Under the pieces are notes generated by a model, which was not told the origin of the DNA, ran no database searches, and was given only the letters and a program-made list of their open reading frames with translations. The position numbers were made by a program, and so were the translations under genes. Shown in pieces: positions 7,187 through 16,490 of a DNA stretch of 48,260 nucleotides. How positions within the stretch are numbered: position 1 is the first letter of the stretch; every line of letters starts with the position of its first letter. Origin of the DNA: Solirubrobacterales bacterium (GTDB taxonomy: Bacteria; Actinomycetota; Thermoleophilia; Solirubrobacterales; Solirubrobacteraceae); assembly GCA_003132505.1 (NCBI GenBank), contig PKXY01000021.1:1-48260 (forward strand), in the 5' to 3' direction.

Positions 7187-8362
7187 CTAGCCGGACGACG
7201 GCGCCGCGCTCGCGTAGCGCTCGAAAATCGCCGCGGCGGGCTTCGCGGCGTAGTCGTTGAACAGCAGGCCGTAGTGGGCGAAGAAGCCGGGGTCCGGGTT
7301 TGGCGTGCCGGGCTCGTAGTCGCGCTGGTTGAACCAGAACGCCGCCTGCACAAATGACAGGGCTGGGCTCTCGAGCGCTTGATAGGCCTCCGCGACATCC
7401 GTCGCCTGGGCCTCAAGGCTCGGATAGTAGTCGCCGTTTGGCGCCGCGTTGCCGGGCCAGCCGAACTCGGTGAGCCACATGCGCGGCTGACCGTAGCCGT
7501 GCGCCGTGAACTCCTGCTCGTAGGCCTCCAGCTGCGCCGCCCAGTTTTCCTTGCGCCAGACCGGCCCGGCGGGAAAGTGGGTCCAGCCGAGGTCGTCGGG
7601 CGAGAGCGACGGCGGATAGCGGTAGGCGTGCAGCGCCACGAGGTCGAATGCGATCTGCCCATGAAGATCGTCCAGGACCTGTTGCGTGTAGGGCAGCACG
7701 GCGATGCCACTGGGCGAGCCGTCCTCGATGCCGAAGTCGGCGACGCCGGCGAACATCAACTTGTCCTGCGGGTCGGTCGCCTGGAACACCCGGTACTCGG
7801 TCTCGAGCAGTGTCGCGTACTGCGCGGGGTCGACGCCGCCCGCCCACATCGAGGTGTGGTTCGGCTCGACCCAGGACTCGTAGTAGACGACGCGACCGGC
7901 GAAATGGAGCAGCAGCTTGCGCACGTAGGCGGCGTAGACGCTGAGATCGTGGGGGCTGGTCGGTGGACAGTGGACCGGATCGGACGGTGCCGGCACGACC
8001 GAGCACGCGCCGCGGATGCCGCCGAGTGAGATCACGACCCCCAGCCCCAGGCGGAGCGCGCGGTCGACCTCGGAGTCGAGCTGCGCGAAGCTGACCCGGC
8101 CGCGCGAGTACTTGACCGAGTCGCCGGTGAAGTGAACCCAGCGCGCTCCCAGCCGCTTCGCGGTCGGCAGGTCGCGGGAGAGGCGCGCCTGACTCGTGTC
8201 ATACGTGCCGGTGTTGATCCCGAAGAGGCTCGGCGCGGGCTCTTGACCGGCGCTCAGCGGCGCGAGCTCGTCACTCGGCGCAGCGGCCGTCGCGCCGTTC
8301 GCGACCACCAACACCAACGCGCCGAGACCGGCGATCGCGGCGAGCCGCAGCCGGTTGAGCAC
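7187..8362 (-). CDS. Secreted clan GH-A-like glycoside hydrolase
   Basis: 391 aa with an N-terminal signal sequence (basic MLNRLR, then a hydrophobic core to about residue 27 and an Ala-rich cleavage region). The rest resembles a TIM-barrel retaining hydrolase. The probable acid/base is Glu in ESWVEPNH (about residue 164), and the probable nucleophile is Glu in WLTEFGWPG (about residue 300). The canonical Asn before the acid/base Glu (NEP) is Val here. It lies at the 3' end of the minus-strand flippase/ligase group, so it may trim or remodel the surface polysaccharide made by these genes. A TAGCAT hexamer 6 nt before the GTG start suggests its own leaderless promoter. Substrate unknown. Confidence 0.75.
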   Translation of the reverse strand: MLNRLRLAAIAGLGALVLVVANGATAAAPSDELAPLSAGQEPAPSLFGINTGTYDTSQARLSRDLPTAKRLGARWVHFTGDSVKYSRGRVSFAQLDSEVDRALRLGLGVVISLGGIRGACSVVPAPSDPVHCPPTSPHDLSVYAAYVRKLLLHFAGRVVYYESWVEPNHTSMWAGGVDPAQYATLLETEYRVFQATDPQDKLMFAGVADFGIEDGSPSGIAVLPYTQQVLDDLHGQIAFDLVALHAYRYPPSLSPDDLGWTHFPAGPVWRKENWAAQLEAYEQEFTAHGYGQPRMWLTEFGWPGNAAPNGDYYPSLEAQATDVAEAYQALESPALSFVQAAFWFNQRDYEPGTPNPDPGFFAHYGLLFNDYAAKPAAAIFERYASAAPSSG

Positions 8363-8368
8363 CTTTTC

Positions 8369-8374
8369 ATGCTA
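8369..8374 (-). promoter_or_regulatory. -10 of the glycoside hydrolase gene
   Basis: TAGCAT on the minus strand is 6 nt upstream of GTG(8362), inside the 26-nt gap after the flippase gene. Confidence 0.45.
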
Positions 8375-8388
8375 GCGGCGCGGCGGGG

Positions 8389-9867
8389 CTAGGGGACCGC
8401 GCGCCGGCGAATGATTGACCCCACGAGGGCGCCGGCGCGCGCCAGCTCGGTCGCGTTGAAGAAGCCGGCTCCGCGCAGTAGCGGGAAGATCAGGCACCAG
8501 GCCGCGCCGCGAAGCAGGAAGCCGACGAGTCCATGGGTCGGTAGCAGCAGGTCGCCGGCCACAGACACCACGCCGAAGACGGCGACGAGGCGCGCGAGCC
8601 GGCCCCACTCGAAGCTGACGCTGAAGAGGTCGCGCGTCAGCAGGTAGATGACGACGATCATCGCCGCGTACGCGACGACGAGCGCGATCCCGGCGCCGGC
8701 GATGCCAAGCGGTGGGACCAGCAGGACAAGGCACAGCACGTTGACCGCAAGACCGACAAACGCGGCCGGCAGGTTGCGGCGCGTGCGCCGAGCGCGGCCC
8801 GAGATCACGATGAAGATCAGGTAGAGGCCGTAGAGCGACCATCCGAGCGCGAGCCACGGGATCGCCTCGTAGGCCGTGTAGTAGCTGTGGTAGAGGATGC
8901 GAACGCCCCAGCGGGCGAACAGCGTCACGCCGGCTACCACGATGCCGGTAGCGAGCACGTAGTAGGTCGTGACCATCGAGTAGAGGCGCGCGGCAACCGC
9001 GTCGTCCTCGACCGAGTAGGCGAGCGGCGGCCAGGCGTACTGGAAGCCGCGCACGAAGATGAAGACGACCGTCGCGAGCTTCGCGGCGATCGAGTAGATG
9101 CCGGCTGCACCCTTGGAGTAGGCGTCGAGCAGGTACCAGCGGTCAGCCACCTGGAGCGCGTAGACGCTGGCGTCGGCGGGCACTGTGGGAAGCCCGAAGT
9201 TCAGCATCTTGCGCACGGCGAGAGGTGGTGCCCCAGGCCGCCGACGGAGCCCCGCGATCAGCCGCCTGCGCTCGGTCCACAACAGCCCAAGCAGGATCAG
9301 CGTCGAAGCTATGTAGTTGCCGGCGAGCAGACCGCGCGCCTCGTCGTGGCGGAAGACGACGAGGTAGACCATCAACGGAATCGTCAGCGACACATCGGCC
9401 AACGAGGCCTTCATATAGGCGCGCTTACGTTCGTCTGCGCGCAGCAGCGCGTATGCGATCTCGAGATTCGTGAACGCCCAGATCCCGAGCATCGCGATCT
9501 CGAAGAGCGTCGTTGTGTGCGGACCAAGCATCACCTTCGAGAGCGTCGGCGCCAGGAGCACACCGGCCAGCGCGGCGACCGTCGTCGTGAACAACGAGAG
9601 CCCGACTGCGGCAGCGGCGATGCGGTCGCGGCGCTCGGTGTCTGCGTCGTCGTAGTAGAAGCGGATGAACGCTTCGCCGACGCCCAGGCGCAGTACGATC
9701 GACAGCAGGATCACGGCGGTCAGCAGCGCTTCCGCGTAGCCGTACTGGGTGGTCGTTACGTAGCGCGTGTAGAGCGGCAGCGTGAATAGCGCCGCGCCCT
9801 TCGAGAGGAGGTCGCCCGCCTGGTAGGCCAGTCCCGCGCTGGCGAGGCGCTTCAGGTAGGTGAGCAT
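8389..9867 (-). CDS. Polysaccharide flippase (MOP superfamily, Wzx-like)
   Basis: 492 aa with about 12-14 hydrophobic helices spread along the whole length. Proteins of this type move lipid-linked oligosaccharide repeat units across the membrane. The N-terminal segment with AGLAYQAGDLLSKGAALFTLPLYTRYVTTTQYG is characteristic: an amphipathic first helix followed by the PLYTRYLT-type motif of Wzx/MurJ relatives. ATG(9867) is chosen because it starts exactly at this motif, one base after the TGA of the upstream ligase gene; in-frame codons upstream lie inside that gene. It works with the adjacent O-antigen-ligase-like protein and the sugar transferases. The substrate is not deducible. Confidence 0.85.
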   Translation of the reverse strand: MLTYLKRLASAGLAYQAGDLLSKGAALFTLPLYTRYVTTTQYGYAEALLTAVILLSIVLRLGVGEAFIRFYYDDADTERRDRIAAAAVGLSLFTTTVAALAGVLLAPTLSKVMLGPHTTTLFEIAMLGIWAFTNLEIAYALLRADERKRAYMKASLADVSLTIPLMVYLVVFRHDEARGLLAGNYIASTLILLGLLWTERRRLIAGLRRRPGAPPLAVRKMLNFGLPTVPADASVYALQVADRWYLLDAYSKGAAGIYSIAAKLATVVFIFVRGFQYAWPPLAYSVEDDAVAARLYSMVTTYYVLATGIVVAGVTLFARWGVRILYHSYYTAYEAIPWLALGWSLYGLYLIFIVISGRARRTRRNLPAAFVGLAVNVLCLVLLVPPLGIAGAGIALVVAYAAMIVVIYLLTRDLFSVSFEWGRLARLVAVFGVVSVAGDLLLPTHGLVGFLLRGAAWCLIFPLLRGAGFFNATELARAGALVGSIIRRRAVP

Positions 9868-9868
9868 C

Positions 9869-11419
9869 TCAGCCCGGCTCAGGCCGCGCGCTCGCGGCGC
9901 CGGCGAGCGCGCTGCCAACCGCGAGCAGCACCCAGGTGGCTGGATCCTCGAGAAAGTCCGCGTAGAACAGCGTGTGCACGGCGAGCCCGGTGAACGCGGC
10001 AGCGATCGCGAGGCGCGCAACCCAGTCTGCGCGATCGGTCCGCGTGAGCACACCGCCGCCGTACAGCTCCCAGAAGCACGCGGCCAGCAGTGCGACATAG
10101 ACCGCGAGTCCGACGATCCCCTGCTCGGCAGCGATCGTCACCGGAGTCGTGTGCGAGTCGCTTGTCGTCGGCGCGGAGAACGGCAGCTGCTTGGCGATCT
10201 CGAAGCCATTCCGCCGTCGCGGAATGTGCGCCTTGTACTCGGTCGAGAACGAGCCCGAGCCGTAGCCAAGCAGCGGTCGCGCCTTGAACAGGTCGAGGCC
10301 GCCGCTCACCAGCGACGAACGCCCGCTCGTCAAGAAGCTGGCCGAATTCCCGCTACCGAGCGCGTATGCCACCGCGCCCCCAGCGCCGACAACGACGACA
10401 ACGCTCACGACGATCGCCGCGCGCCGGCCCCAGGTGGCAAGCGCCACAACGGCAAGGCCGACGAGGAGCGCGGCCATGCTCGATTGCGAGAGGCTGAACA
10501 GCAGACCGACCCACATCAGTGCGAGCCCGCCGGCAGCAGCCACCAGAACCCGCGGCCGGCGCTCGAACAGCATCACGACGCTGAGCAGGATCATCGTCAG
10601 CGCGAGAAAGCGCCCGTACACGTTCGGGTCGTAGAAGAGAGAGTTGATACGGACGAAGTACGCATCCTGGTCGAGGCCGCGGTTGAGGATCAGGTGGCTG
10701 CCGTCGGCGAGCTCGCCGAGCCCGACGACCACGAACACGGCGGCGAGTGCGAGCAATACGAGCAGGCACCGCCGTAGCAGCTGGGCGGTCCAGGTGATGC
10801 GCGCCAGCAGGAAGAAGAGCAGCGCGAACGGGACGTAGAAGAATCCGACATTCTCGACCGCCTTGACCACTCCCAAGTCCGGCGAGTAGGTGGTCTGCAG
10901 CGCGTAGAGGACGAGGACGGCCGCGAGAAGCTGCGGGAGCCGGCTTCGCCGGCTGTCCTCGGTGGGCGCCTCAGGCGCTCGATTCCAGTTGCGGACGACG
11001 AAGACGAGTCCGCCGGCTGCGATGACGGCGTACAGGGGAAGGAGGAGTCCGCTGGAAACGGAGCCAAGCGGAATGCGAAAGGGCAGGGCTCCGACGCCCA
11101 GCAACGGGAGCAACTGCTCGTGCCGGTTGATCAAGTGGGCGAGCGTGGCCACCACGACGAGGATCACCAGGACGACAGCGACTCCACGGAGCGGGTGGTG
11201 GTGCAGGGTGGCGAGCTTGTGGTTGTTCCAGAGCGCAAGCGCCAGCAGCGCGGGTGTGGCGATCAGCGTCGCTGCCACGACGGCGGCGCGAGCGCGCGGC
11301 GCCGGCCTCGCCGGCCTGAAAGCGAGAAGCGCGCCGGCGAGGATCGCGACGACGATCAGCCCGCCCTTCTCGAGGGCGAGCGTGAGCGTCGTTGTTGCCA
11401 GCAGCGGGTCGAAGCTCAT
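9869..11419 (-). CDS. O-antigen ligase-like polytopic membrane protein
   Basis: 516 aa with about 12 membrane helices and a long extracytoplasmic loop (about residues 350-420). The loop holds GSGSFSTEYKAHI and DSHTTPVTIAAEQGIVGL, which match the conserved H-N/T-x3-L-x7-G-like region of the Wzy/WaaL ligase superfamily. Members polymerise or ligate undecaprenyl-linked glycans at the outer membrane face. ATG(11419) overlaps the stop of the upstream gene by 4 nt (ATGA), so the genes are coupled. Whether it acts as polymerase (Wzy) or ligase cannot be told from sequence. Adjacent flippase and sugar transferase genes support a capsule or exopolysaccharide pathway. Confidence 0.8.
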   Translation of the reverse strand: MSFDPLLATTTLTLALEKGGLIVVAILAGALLAFRPARPAPRARAAVVAATLIATPALLALALWNNHKLATLHHHPLRGVAVVLVILVVVATLAHLINRHEQLLPLLGVGALPFRIPLGSVSSGLLLPLYAVIAAGGLVFVVRNWNRAPEAPTEDSRRSRLPQLLAAVLVLYALQTTYSPDLGVVKAVENVGFFYVPFALLFFLLARITWTAQLLRRCLLVLLALAAVFVVVGLGELADGSHLILNRGLDQDAYFVRINSLFYDPNVYGRFLALTMILLSVVMLFERRPRVLVAAAGGLALMWVGLLFSLSQSSMAALLVGLAVVALATWGRRAAIVVSVVVVVGAGGAVAYALGSGNSASFLTSGRSSLVSGGLDLFKARPLLGYGSGSFSTEYKAHIPRRRNGFEIAKQLPFSAPTTSDSHTTPVTIAAEQGIVGLAVYVALLAACFWELYGGGVLTRTDRADWVARLAIAAAFTGLAVHTLFYADFLEDPATWVLLAVGSALAGAASARPEPG

Positions 11420-11874
11420 CGCGTGCCATAGCTGACATGGAAGGCGACCTGCGGGAGCGGCGTCGTGCGGTCGAGATGGTCGAAGTGCACCTGGACGATG
11501 TAGGTGCCTGTAGGCGCGAGGGCCCCATTGAGGGTGGTGCCTGGCCAGCTGAACGTCTCGGTCCGGTAGCTCGCCAGCGGATAGTCGCGCGCGATGACGG
11601 CGACCACACGTCCTGTTTCCTTCGAGACGATCGTAATCGTCAGTTCGTCCCGATAGAAGCTGGTAAACGAGAACGACGCGGGCGCGTTCCTGGGATCGAA
11701 TGCGCCGCTGCTCGGATGCCAGATCTCGTTTGTATTGACGAGCGGTTGCTCGTGCTTGAGGTGCTGGGCGATCAGCAGCGCGCCGACCGCCGCCAGCGCG
11801 AGCAGCGCTAACGCGATCCGTGCAAGTGGAGCGGCGACCGCAGAGTCACCGGACTCACTGCGGGTGCTTGACAC
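11416..11874 (-). CDS. Single-pass membrane protein with FlgD-like Ig domain
   Basis: 152 aa: a short cytoplasmic N terminus, one membrane helix (about residues 17-38) and an extracytoplasmic beta domain. The C-terminal half has the pattern SFYRDELTITIVSKETGRVV ... FSWPGTTLNGALAPTGTYIVQVHF, which matches the FlgD Ig-like repeat found in many secreted proteins. No catalytic motif is seen. The gene is sandwiched between the FHA/LytR_C gene (20-nt overlap at its start) and the ligase gene (4-nt overlap at its stop), so all three are probably co-translated. A structural or accessory role in polymer export is an inference. Confidence 0.7.
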   Translation of the reverse strand: MSSTRSESGDSAVAAPLARIALALLALAAVGALLIAQHLKHEQPLVNTNEIWHPSSGAFDPRNAPASFSFTSFYRDELTITIVSKETGRVVAVIARDYPLASYRTETFSWPGTTLNGALAPTGTYIVQVHFDHLDRTTPLPQVAFHVSYGTR

Positions 11875-13525
11875 CGATCGTGACTACGACCTGCGGGTGG
11901 GTTCCCGCGGCGCTCGCCGCGGCGTCGTTCGCGCTCGTGACCGGCACAACGCGCGCCAGGCTGATCCGCAGCCTGTTGGCCACCTCGTCGGCCGCGACCT
12001 TTTTGCCTTTCGTGTAGCCAACGGTCGTCGTCGCGGCGGTCTGGCTCGGTGCATCCGCCACGCCGCCCTTGGCGAAGCCGTCGCCGACCAGTTTCGCGGA
12101 CAGCTGACCGGCCAAACCGGTTGTCGTCGTCCCGTTGAGCACTGCGACCGTGATACTCGACGGCGCGGGCGCCGTGTGCGTCGCGCTCGAGGTCGCCGAC
12201 GCGGGCGGCGAACTCGAACCAGCCGAGGCAGGCGACTTTCCCTTCGGGCCGCCGCCGGAACCCAGCAGCACGACGACGATGACGATCGCCGCGAGGGCGA
12301 GAACGATTCCGCCCAGCGCGAGGCGCCGGCCTGGCGGCATTGCCCCCGGTAGGCGCCCATCCCATCGGGGAAGATGCCGCAGGTGCCGAGGCGATTCGTC
12401 CGCTCGATCCTGATCGGCGCCGCCGTGCGACATACGCGTGACCGGCGCCGGTGGCAGCCGAACGGCGCCCGTGCCAGCCGGCCGAGCCGGGTATGGAGCC
12501 GGCGGGGCGGGCGGCGGTGGCGTCGCGAGCACCGCGGCATCGGTCGCGTCCTGATCCTCGAGCTGCAGCGTCCGCTCGGGAATCGGGGTGGCAAGCAGGG
12601 GGACCGCTGCCGAGGAGCCCTCCACCTCGTCCGCATCGTCAGCGGGCGCACCCTCTACCTCCCCCACTTCGTCAGCGCCCGCGCCTACCTCGGCGGCGCC
12701 TGGCGCAGGCGGCCCGCCAACCGCCGGCGGTGGCTCGGTTGGGTCCGGCGGGGGGGCCACCGTGGGCACGCTCTCGAAGACGAACTCGCTCTCGCCGACG
12801 CGAATGCGGTCGCCGTTGCTCAGAACCGCTGGGGCGCTCAGTTGGGCGCCGTTCAGGAAGGTGCCATTGGTCGAGCCGAGATCCTCCACCGACACATCGT
12901 CACCGTCGGGGGCGACGCGCGCGTGACGCCCCGATACGAGCGGATCGGAGAGCCGGATCGAAACGCCCTTGGCGCGCCCGATCACCAGTCCCTCGCCGAC
13001 GTCGTGGGCGCTCCCGGGCTCCCGCTCGCCAACGCTGTCGGCGACCAGGCGCGGCGTCTGCGCTGCGGGCTCTGGCGGCGAAGCCTCGTCGAGGCCGTCC
13101 GGCTCGTTGACGGTTGTCGCGTCAGGAGCGCTGGGCGTCGCCACGCCACCGGGCATGACCACCGTCCCGACCGCAGCGCCGGCGCCGGGCAGCGGCACGC
13201 GCCGAACTCCCTCGACCGTCGTTGCGAGCAATGGCGTCGCCGGGGTCGAAGCGACGCCCGTGGCGAGCGGTCCCGGCGAAACCGGTGCTGGCGCGGGCCC
13301 GCGCCGTGGAGGTGGAGCAGGAACGCCAGCCCGTGCGGGCGCCGGAGCGCGCGGGCGCTGCGCCTCGTGCTCGATCCATTCGCGCAGTCGCTTAAGCTCG
13401 CGGGCTTGGGCGAAATAGAGCAGCGCAAGCAACGCCAGCGCCACAACCGCGGCGAGCCCGGCGTAGGACCCGAGCGTTTTGATGCCGCCGTTGATCGAGA
13501 GCGCTATCACGGACAGGTGGGCCAC
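11855..13525 (-). CDS. TM-FHA-TM-LytR_C fusion membrane protein
   Basis: 556 aa. Order: membrane helix 1 (about 18-40), a Pro/Ala-rich linker, an FHA domain (about 178-250: VIGRAKGVSIRLSDPLVSGRHARV ... EDLGSTNGTFLNG ... NGDRIRVGESEF), a second low-complexity linker, membrane helix 2 (about 398-422), and a C-terminal LytR_C domain (about 455-550: SITVAVLNGTTTTGLAGQLS). FHA domains bind phosphothreonine, so this segment should be cytoplasmic and LytR_C outside. The protein could link kinase signalling to wall-glycan assembly. A TAGACT hexamer 10 nt upstream of GTG overlaps the stop of the preceding gene. The domains are clear; the function is not known to me. Confidence 0.8.
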   Translation of the reverse strand: MAHLSVIALSINGGIKTLGSYAGLAAVVALALLALLYFAQARELKRLREWIEHEAQRPRAPAPARAGVPAPPPRRGPAPAPVSPGPLATGVASTPATPLLATTVEGVRRVPLPGAGAAVGTVVMPGGVATPSAPDATTVNEPDGLDEASPPEPAAQTPRLVADSVGEREPGSAHDVGEGLVIGRAKGVSIRLSDPLVSGRHARVAPDGDDVSVEDLGSTNGTFLNGAQLSAPAVLSNGDRIRVGESEFVFESVPTVAPPPDPTEPPPAVGGPPAPGAAEVGAGADEVGEVEGAPADDADEVEGSSAAVPLLATPIPERTLQLEDQDATDAAVLATPPPPAPPAPYPARPAGTGAVRLPPAPVTRMSHGGADQDRADESPRHLRHLPRWDGRLPGAMPPGRRLALGGIVLALAAIVIVVVLLGSGGGPKGKSPASAGSSSPPASATSSATHTAPAPSSITVAVLNGTTTTGLAGQLSAKLVGDGFAKGGVADAPSQTAATTTVGYTKGKKVAADEVANRLRISLARVVPVTSANDAAASAAGTHPQVVVTIGVKHPQ

Positions 13526-13538
13526 GACCGCCGCCAGT

Positions 13539-15443
13539 CTAAGGCCCAGCCGCGGGCGGCTGCTCCCCGCGCATCGACGTCATCTGTGTGACCTTCTCGG
13601 CGAGCCCTTCTGCGTCGCCCTCGAGCACCAGCAGCGAGATCTCGTCGAACATCGCCTCGACGGCCTCGTTCTCAAGCGGGCCACGCTCCGCGATCCAAAT
13701 CTTGTCGGCGTCTGTCAGCTGCCGGCGCTCGAACGGGTTGAACAGCTCCTCGTGGAGCTTTTCTCCTGGACGCGACCCGATGATGTCGATCGCGATGTCG
13801 CGCTCCGGCTCGAGCCCGGACAGCTCGATCATCTGGCGCGCCAGGCCCATGATCGAGACGGGCTCGCCCATGTCGAGCACAAAGATCTCGCCCCCCTCAC
13901 CGAGCGATCCCGAGCGGATCACGAGCTGGACGGCCTCCGGGATCGTCATGAAGAAGCGAGTCATTCGCGCGTCGGTCACGGTCACGGGACCGCCGGCGGC
14001 GATCTGCCGGCGGAAGATCGGGACGACGCTGCCCGAGGACCCGAGGACGTTGCCGAAGCGGACAGCCATGAAGCGCGTCCCGGCAAAGCGGCGTTGGGCG
14101 ACCTCGACCGCACACTCGGCGAGAGCCTTTGAGGCTCCCATCACCGTCGAGGGCGACACGGCCTTGTCGCTCGAAATCAGGACAAACGCCGCGGCGCCCA
14201 GGTCGCCCGCAACCGTCGCGACGACACGCGTTCCGATCGCGTTGTTGTGGATCGCCTCGAGCGGGTTGCGCTCGAGCAGGCTGACGTGTTTGTAGGCGGC
14301 GGCGTGAAAGACAAACTGGGGGCGATGCTCGCCGAACACCTCGCGCATCCGCTCCTCCTCCTTGACGTCGGCCAGCACCGGCGCAAGCAGGTCGGGCTGG
14401 ACGTGACGATCCTCGAGCAGCTCGCGCTGAATCGCGAAGATGTTGTCCTCGGCGTGGTCGATGAGGACGAGTCGCCGCGGACCGACGCGCGTGATCTGGC
14501 GGCACAGCTCCGCGCCGATCGAGCCGCCGGCGCCGGTCACGACCACCACCGCGTCGCGCAGGTAGGCGCCGACCCGCTCGAGCTCCATCAGGACGGGCTC
14601 GCGGCCGAGCACGTCCTCGACGCGCACATCGCGCACCTGGCGCGCCAGCTCGACCGAGCCTCGCAGCAGCTCGAACACTGTCGGCAGCGTCCGAACCGGA
14701 ATCCCGCGCTCACGGCAGGTCGTCACGACGCGCATGCGGAGCGCCCCGGGGGCCGACGGTATCGCGATGATCACCTCGTCCGGCTCGGCGTCGTCGAGGA
14801 TCCGCGGCAGGTCGCGCGTTGTGCCGCGGACGCGTACTCCGTCGACGCGCAGTCGACGCTTGAGCGGATCGTCGTCGACGAACCCGACGGGGGTGAGGCC
14901 GAGCTCGCCATTTCGCAGCAGCTCGCGCAGGACGAGCCGGCCGCCGTCCCCAGCCCCGACGATCAGCACCGCGCGGGCGTCTTTGCGCGCGCGAAAGCCC
15001 CGCAGGCGGCGGTCGTGAGCGCTGCGTGCGAGCAAGCGCGCACCGCCGAGGAACAGCAGTGCGAGCAGGAAGTAGAGGACGATCGTGCCGTTCGGCAGCT
15101 TGAGCGTGCCATAGGGCCGCACCACCTCGACCACGGCCACCAGCAGGACCGTGTCGACGACCAGCAGCCGCAGCAGGTTCTCGATGTCGCGCTGCGTCGC
15201 ATAGCGCCAGCGCCGCCGGTAGACGCCGGCCACGGCGAGCAGCACCGCCGTGCCGAGCACGACCCACACCACGGTGCGGTCGAACAAGGTGCCGTACTGG
15301 CCGCGCAGGCGGTCAAGGCGAAGCCAGAACGCGAGGAAGTAGGCGAGCGCGACCAGACCGGCGTCGACCGCGAGCTGGGGCAACGAATGGCGGTGGAGCG
15401 GGAAGGTCGCCGAACGGAGCCTCCGGCGCATCCAATCGATCAT
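13539..15443 (-). CDS. FlaA1/CapD/PglF-type nucleotide-sugar 4,6-dehydratase
   Basis: 634 aa. Four N-terminal membrane helices (to about residue 130) are followed by a first Rossmann-like domain (VLIVGAGDGGRLVLREL) and a C-terminal SDR domain with VVVTGAGGSIGAELCRQI, FHAAAYKHVSLLE and SSDKAVSPSTVMGASK. The MGASK sequence replaces YxxxK, as in PglF-type UDP-GlcNAc 4,6-dehydratases. Products feed diacetamido- or amino-deoxysugar synthesis for surface glycans. ATG(15443) is chosen because it precedes the first helix directly; a longer frame to 15542 overlaps the end of the DUF354 gene. It lies between the DUF354 and FHA/LytR_C genes, all on the minus strand. Confidence 0.86.
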   Translation of the reverse strand: MIDWMRRRLRSATFPLHRHSLPQLAVDAGLVALAYFLAFWLRLDRLRGQYGTLFDRTVVWVVLGTAVLLAVAGVYRRRWRYATQRDIENLLRLLVVDTVLLVAVVEVVRPYGTLKLPNGTIVLYFLLALLFLGGARLLARSAHDRRLRGFRARKDARAVLIVGAGDGGRLVLRELLRNGELGLTPVGFVDDDPLKRRLRVDGVRVRGTTRDLPRILDDAEPDEVIIAIPSAPGALRMRVVTTCRERGIPVRTLPTVFELLRGSVELARQVRDVRVEDVLGREPVLMELERVGAYLRDAVVVVTGAGGSIGAELCRQITRVGPRRLVLIDHAEDNIFAIQRELLEDRHVQPDLLAPVLADVKEEERMREVFGEHRPQFVFHAAAYKHVSLLERNPLEAIHNNAIGTRVVATVAGDLGAAAFVLISSDKAVSPSTVMGASKALAECAVEVAQRRFAGTRFMAVRFGNVLGSSGSVVPIFRRQIAAGGPVTVTDARMTRFFMTIPEAVQLVIRSGSLGEGGEIFVLDMGEPVSIMGLARQMIELSGLEPERDIAIDIIGSRPGEKLHEELFNPFERRQLTDADKIWIAERGPLENEAVEAMFDEISLLVLEGDAEGLAEKVTQMTSMRGEQPPAAGP

Positions 15444-15481
15444 AGGGGAGTGCCGGACGACGACTGACGGTCCTCGCCGCT

Positions 15482-16483
15482 CTACTCCTCGACCTGCTTG
15501 GCGCTCAGCAGGAGCTCCGTTATCAACGCAGGGTCGCGACACGTGCGCTTGGTGGCGGCGGGGGGCCGCTTGCCGAGCTCGATCTGGTCGGGTGAGGTGA
15601 GCTTGCGCAGCCGGCCTTCTTTGATCAGCTGCTCGTCGACGGCGCCGAGGCGGCCTTCAAAGGTCGTGAAGACCGGCGTGCCGAGAGCGACGGCCTCGCG
15701 GTTCATCGTGCCGCCGGCGCTGATCACGAGATCGGCGTGGTAGATCAGCGACTGGGCGTCGATCGCATGGCCGGGAACGATGAAGCCGCCGTCGGCGAGC
15801 AGCTCGCGGCGCTGGTCGTCCGTGCGCGGCAGGACGACCGTCTGCGCCCCGCGCAGCCGGTCGAGGATCGCGGGCAGTAGGTCGTTGTCGAAGCGGTGGT
15901 AGAGCGACACGTCGGGCGGTGTGCGGACGACGACGATCGGCGCGGCGCGGTCGAGGCCCAGCTCGTCGAGGACGCCGTCGCTCGGCTCGAAGTCGGACAG
16001 GTAGTACTCCTCCTTGAGGCCCGGATAGCGGCGGAGCTTGGCGCTTGCGCCGTAGCGATCCAGTCGTCGGGGTGGGATCGCATCCGGCACGACGACCGCA
16101 CGCGCCAGGCGGCAGTTGATGTTGTGCTGAACGCTCGCCCACTCGTAGTCGAACATCGTCGCCGAGGGGATGCGCAGCAGCGCCGCCGCGATCGAGATGT
16201 CGTTCGAGCCGTGACCGATCGCGAGGTCGAAGCGGCGTCGCCGCGCCCAGCGCGTCAGCTCCCACGAGCGCGAGACGAGTCCGGCCGCCTTGTCCGCGAC
16301 GCGTCCGCCGCGATGGCGTCCGATGACCGTTGCTGCGAGGCCCAACCGCTCGCACAGCTCCACGGTCTGGGCGAAATCGCGTGCGGTCACATCGACGTCG
16401 TGCCCGCCGCGGCGCAACCGTTCGACCACCGGTCGCAGCACCAGCGGGTGCGGGCTGTTCGTCAGATCGACCCAGATTCGCAT
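15482..16483 (-). CDS. DUF354 family protein (GT-B/epimerase-like fold)
   Basis: 333 aa. The start MRIWVDLTNSPHPLVLRPVVERL and the later VISAGGTMNREAVALGTPVF block are characteristic of DUF354, proteins related in fold to UDP-GlcNAc 2-epimerases and GT-B glycosyltransferases. It occurs next to nucleotide-sugar and polysaccharide genes in archaea and bacteria; the reaction is unproven. ATG(16483) is favoured over GTG(16492) because TAGCGT lies 7 nt before the ATG and because DUF354 proteins begin with this segment. Divergent from dedA with 26 nt between starts. Confidence 0.82.
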   Translation of the reverse strand: MRIWVDLTNSPHPLVLRPVVERLRRGGHDVDVTARDFAQTVELCERLGLAATVIGRHRGGRVADKAAGLVSRSWELTRWARRRRFDLAIGHGSNDISIAAALLRIPSATMFDYEWASVQHNINCRLARAVVVPDAIPPRRLDRYGASAKLRRYPGLKEEYYLSDFEPSDGVLDELGLDRAAPIVVVRTPPDVSLYHRFDNDLLPAILDRLRGAQTVVLPRTDDQRRELLADGGFIVPGHAIDAQSLIYHADLVISAGGTMNREAVALGTPVFTTFEGRLGAVDEQLIKEGRLRKLTSPDQIELGKRPPAATKRTCRDPALITELLLSAKQVEE

Positions 16484-16490
16484 GGCGAGC

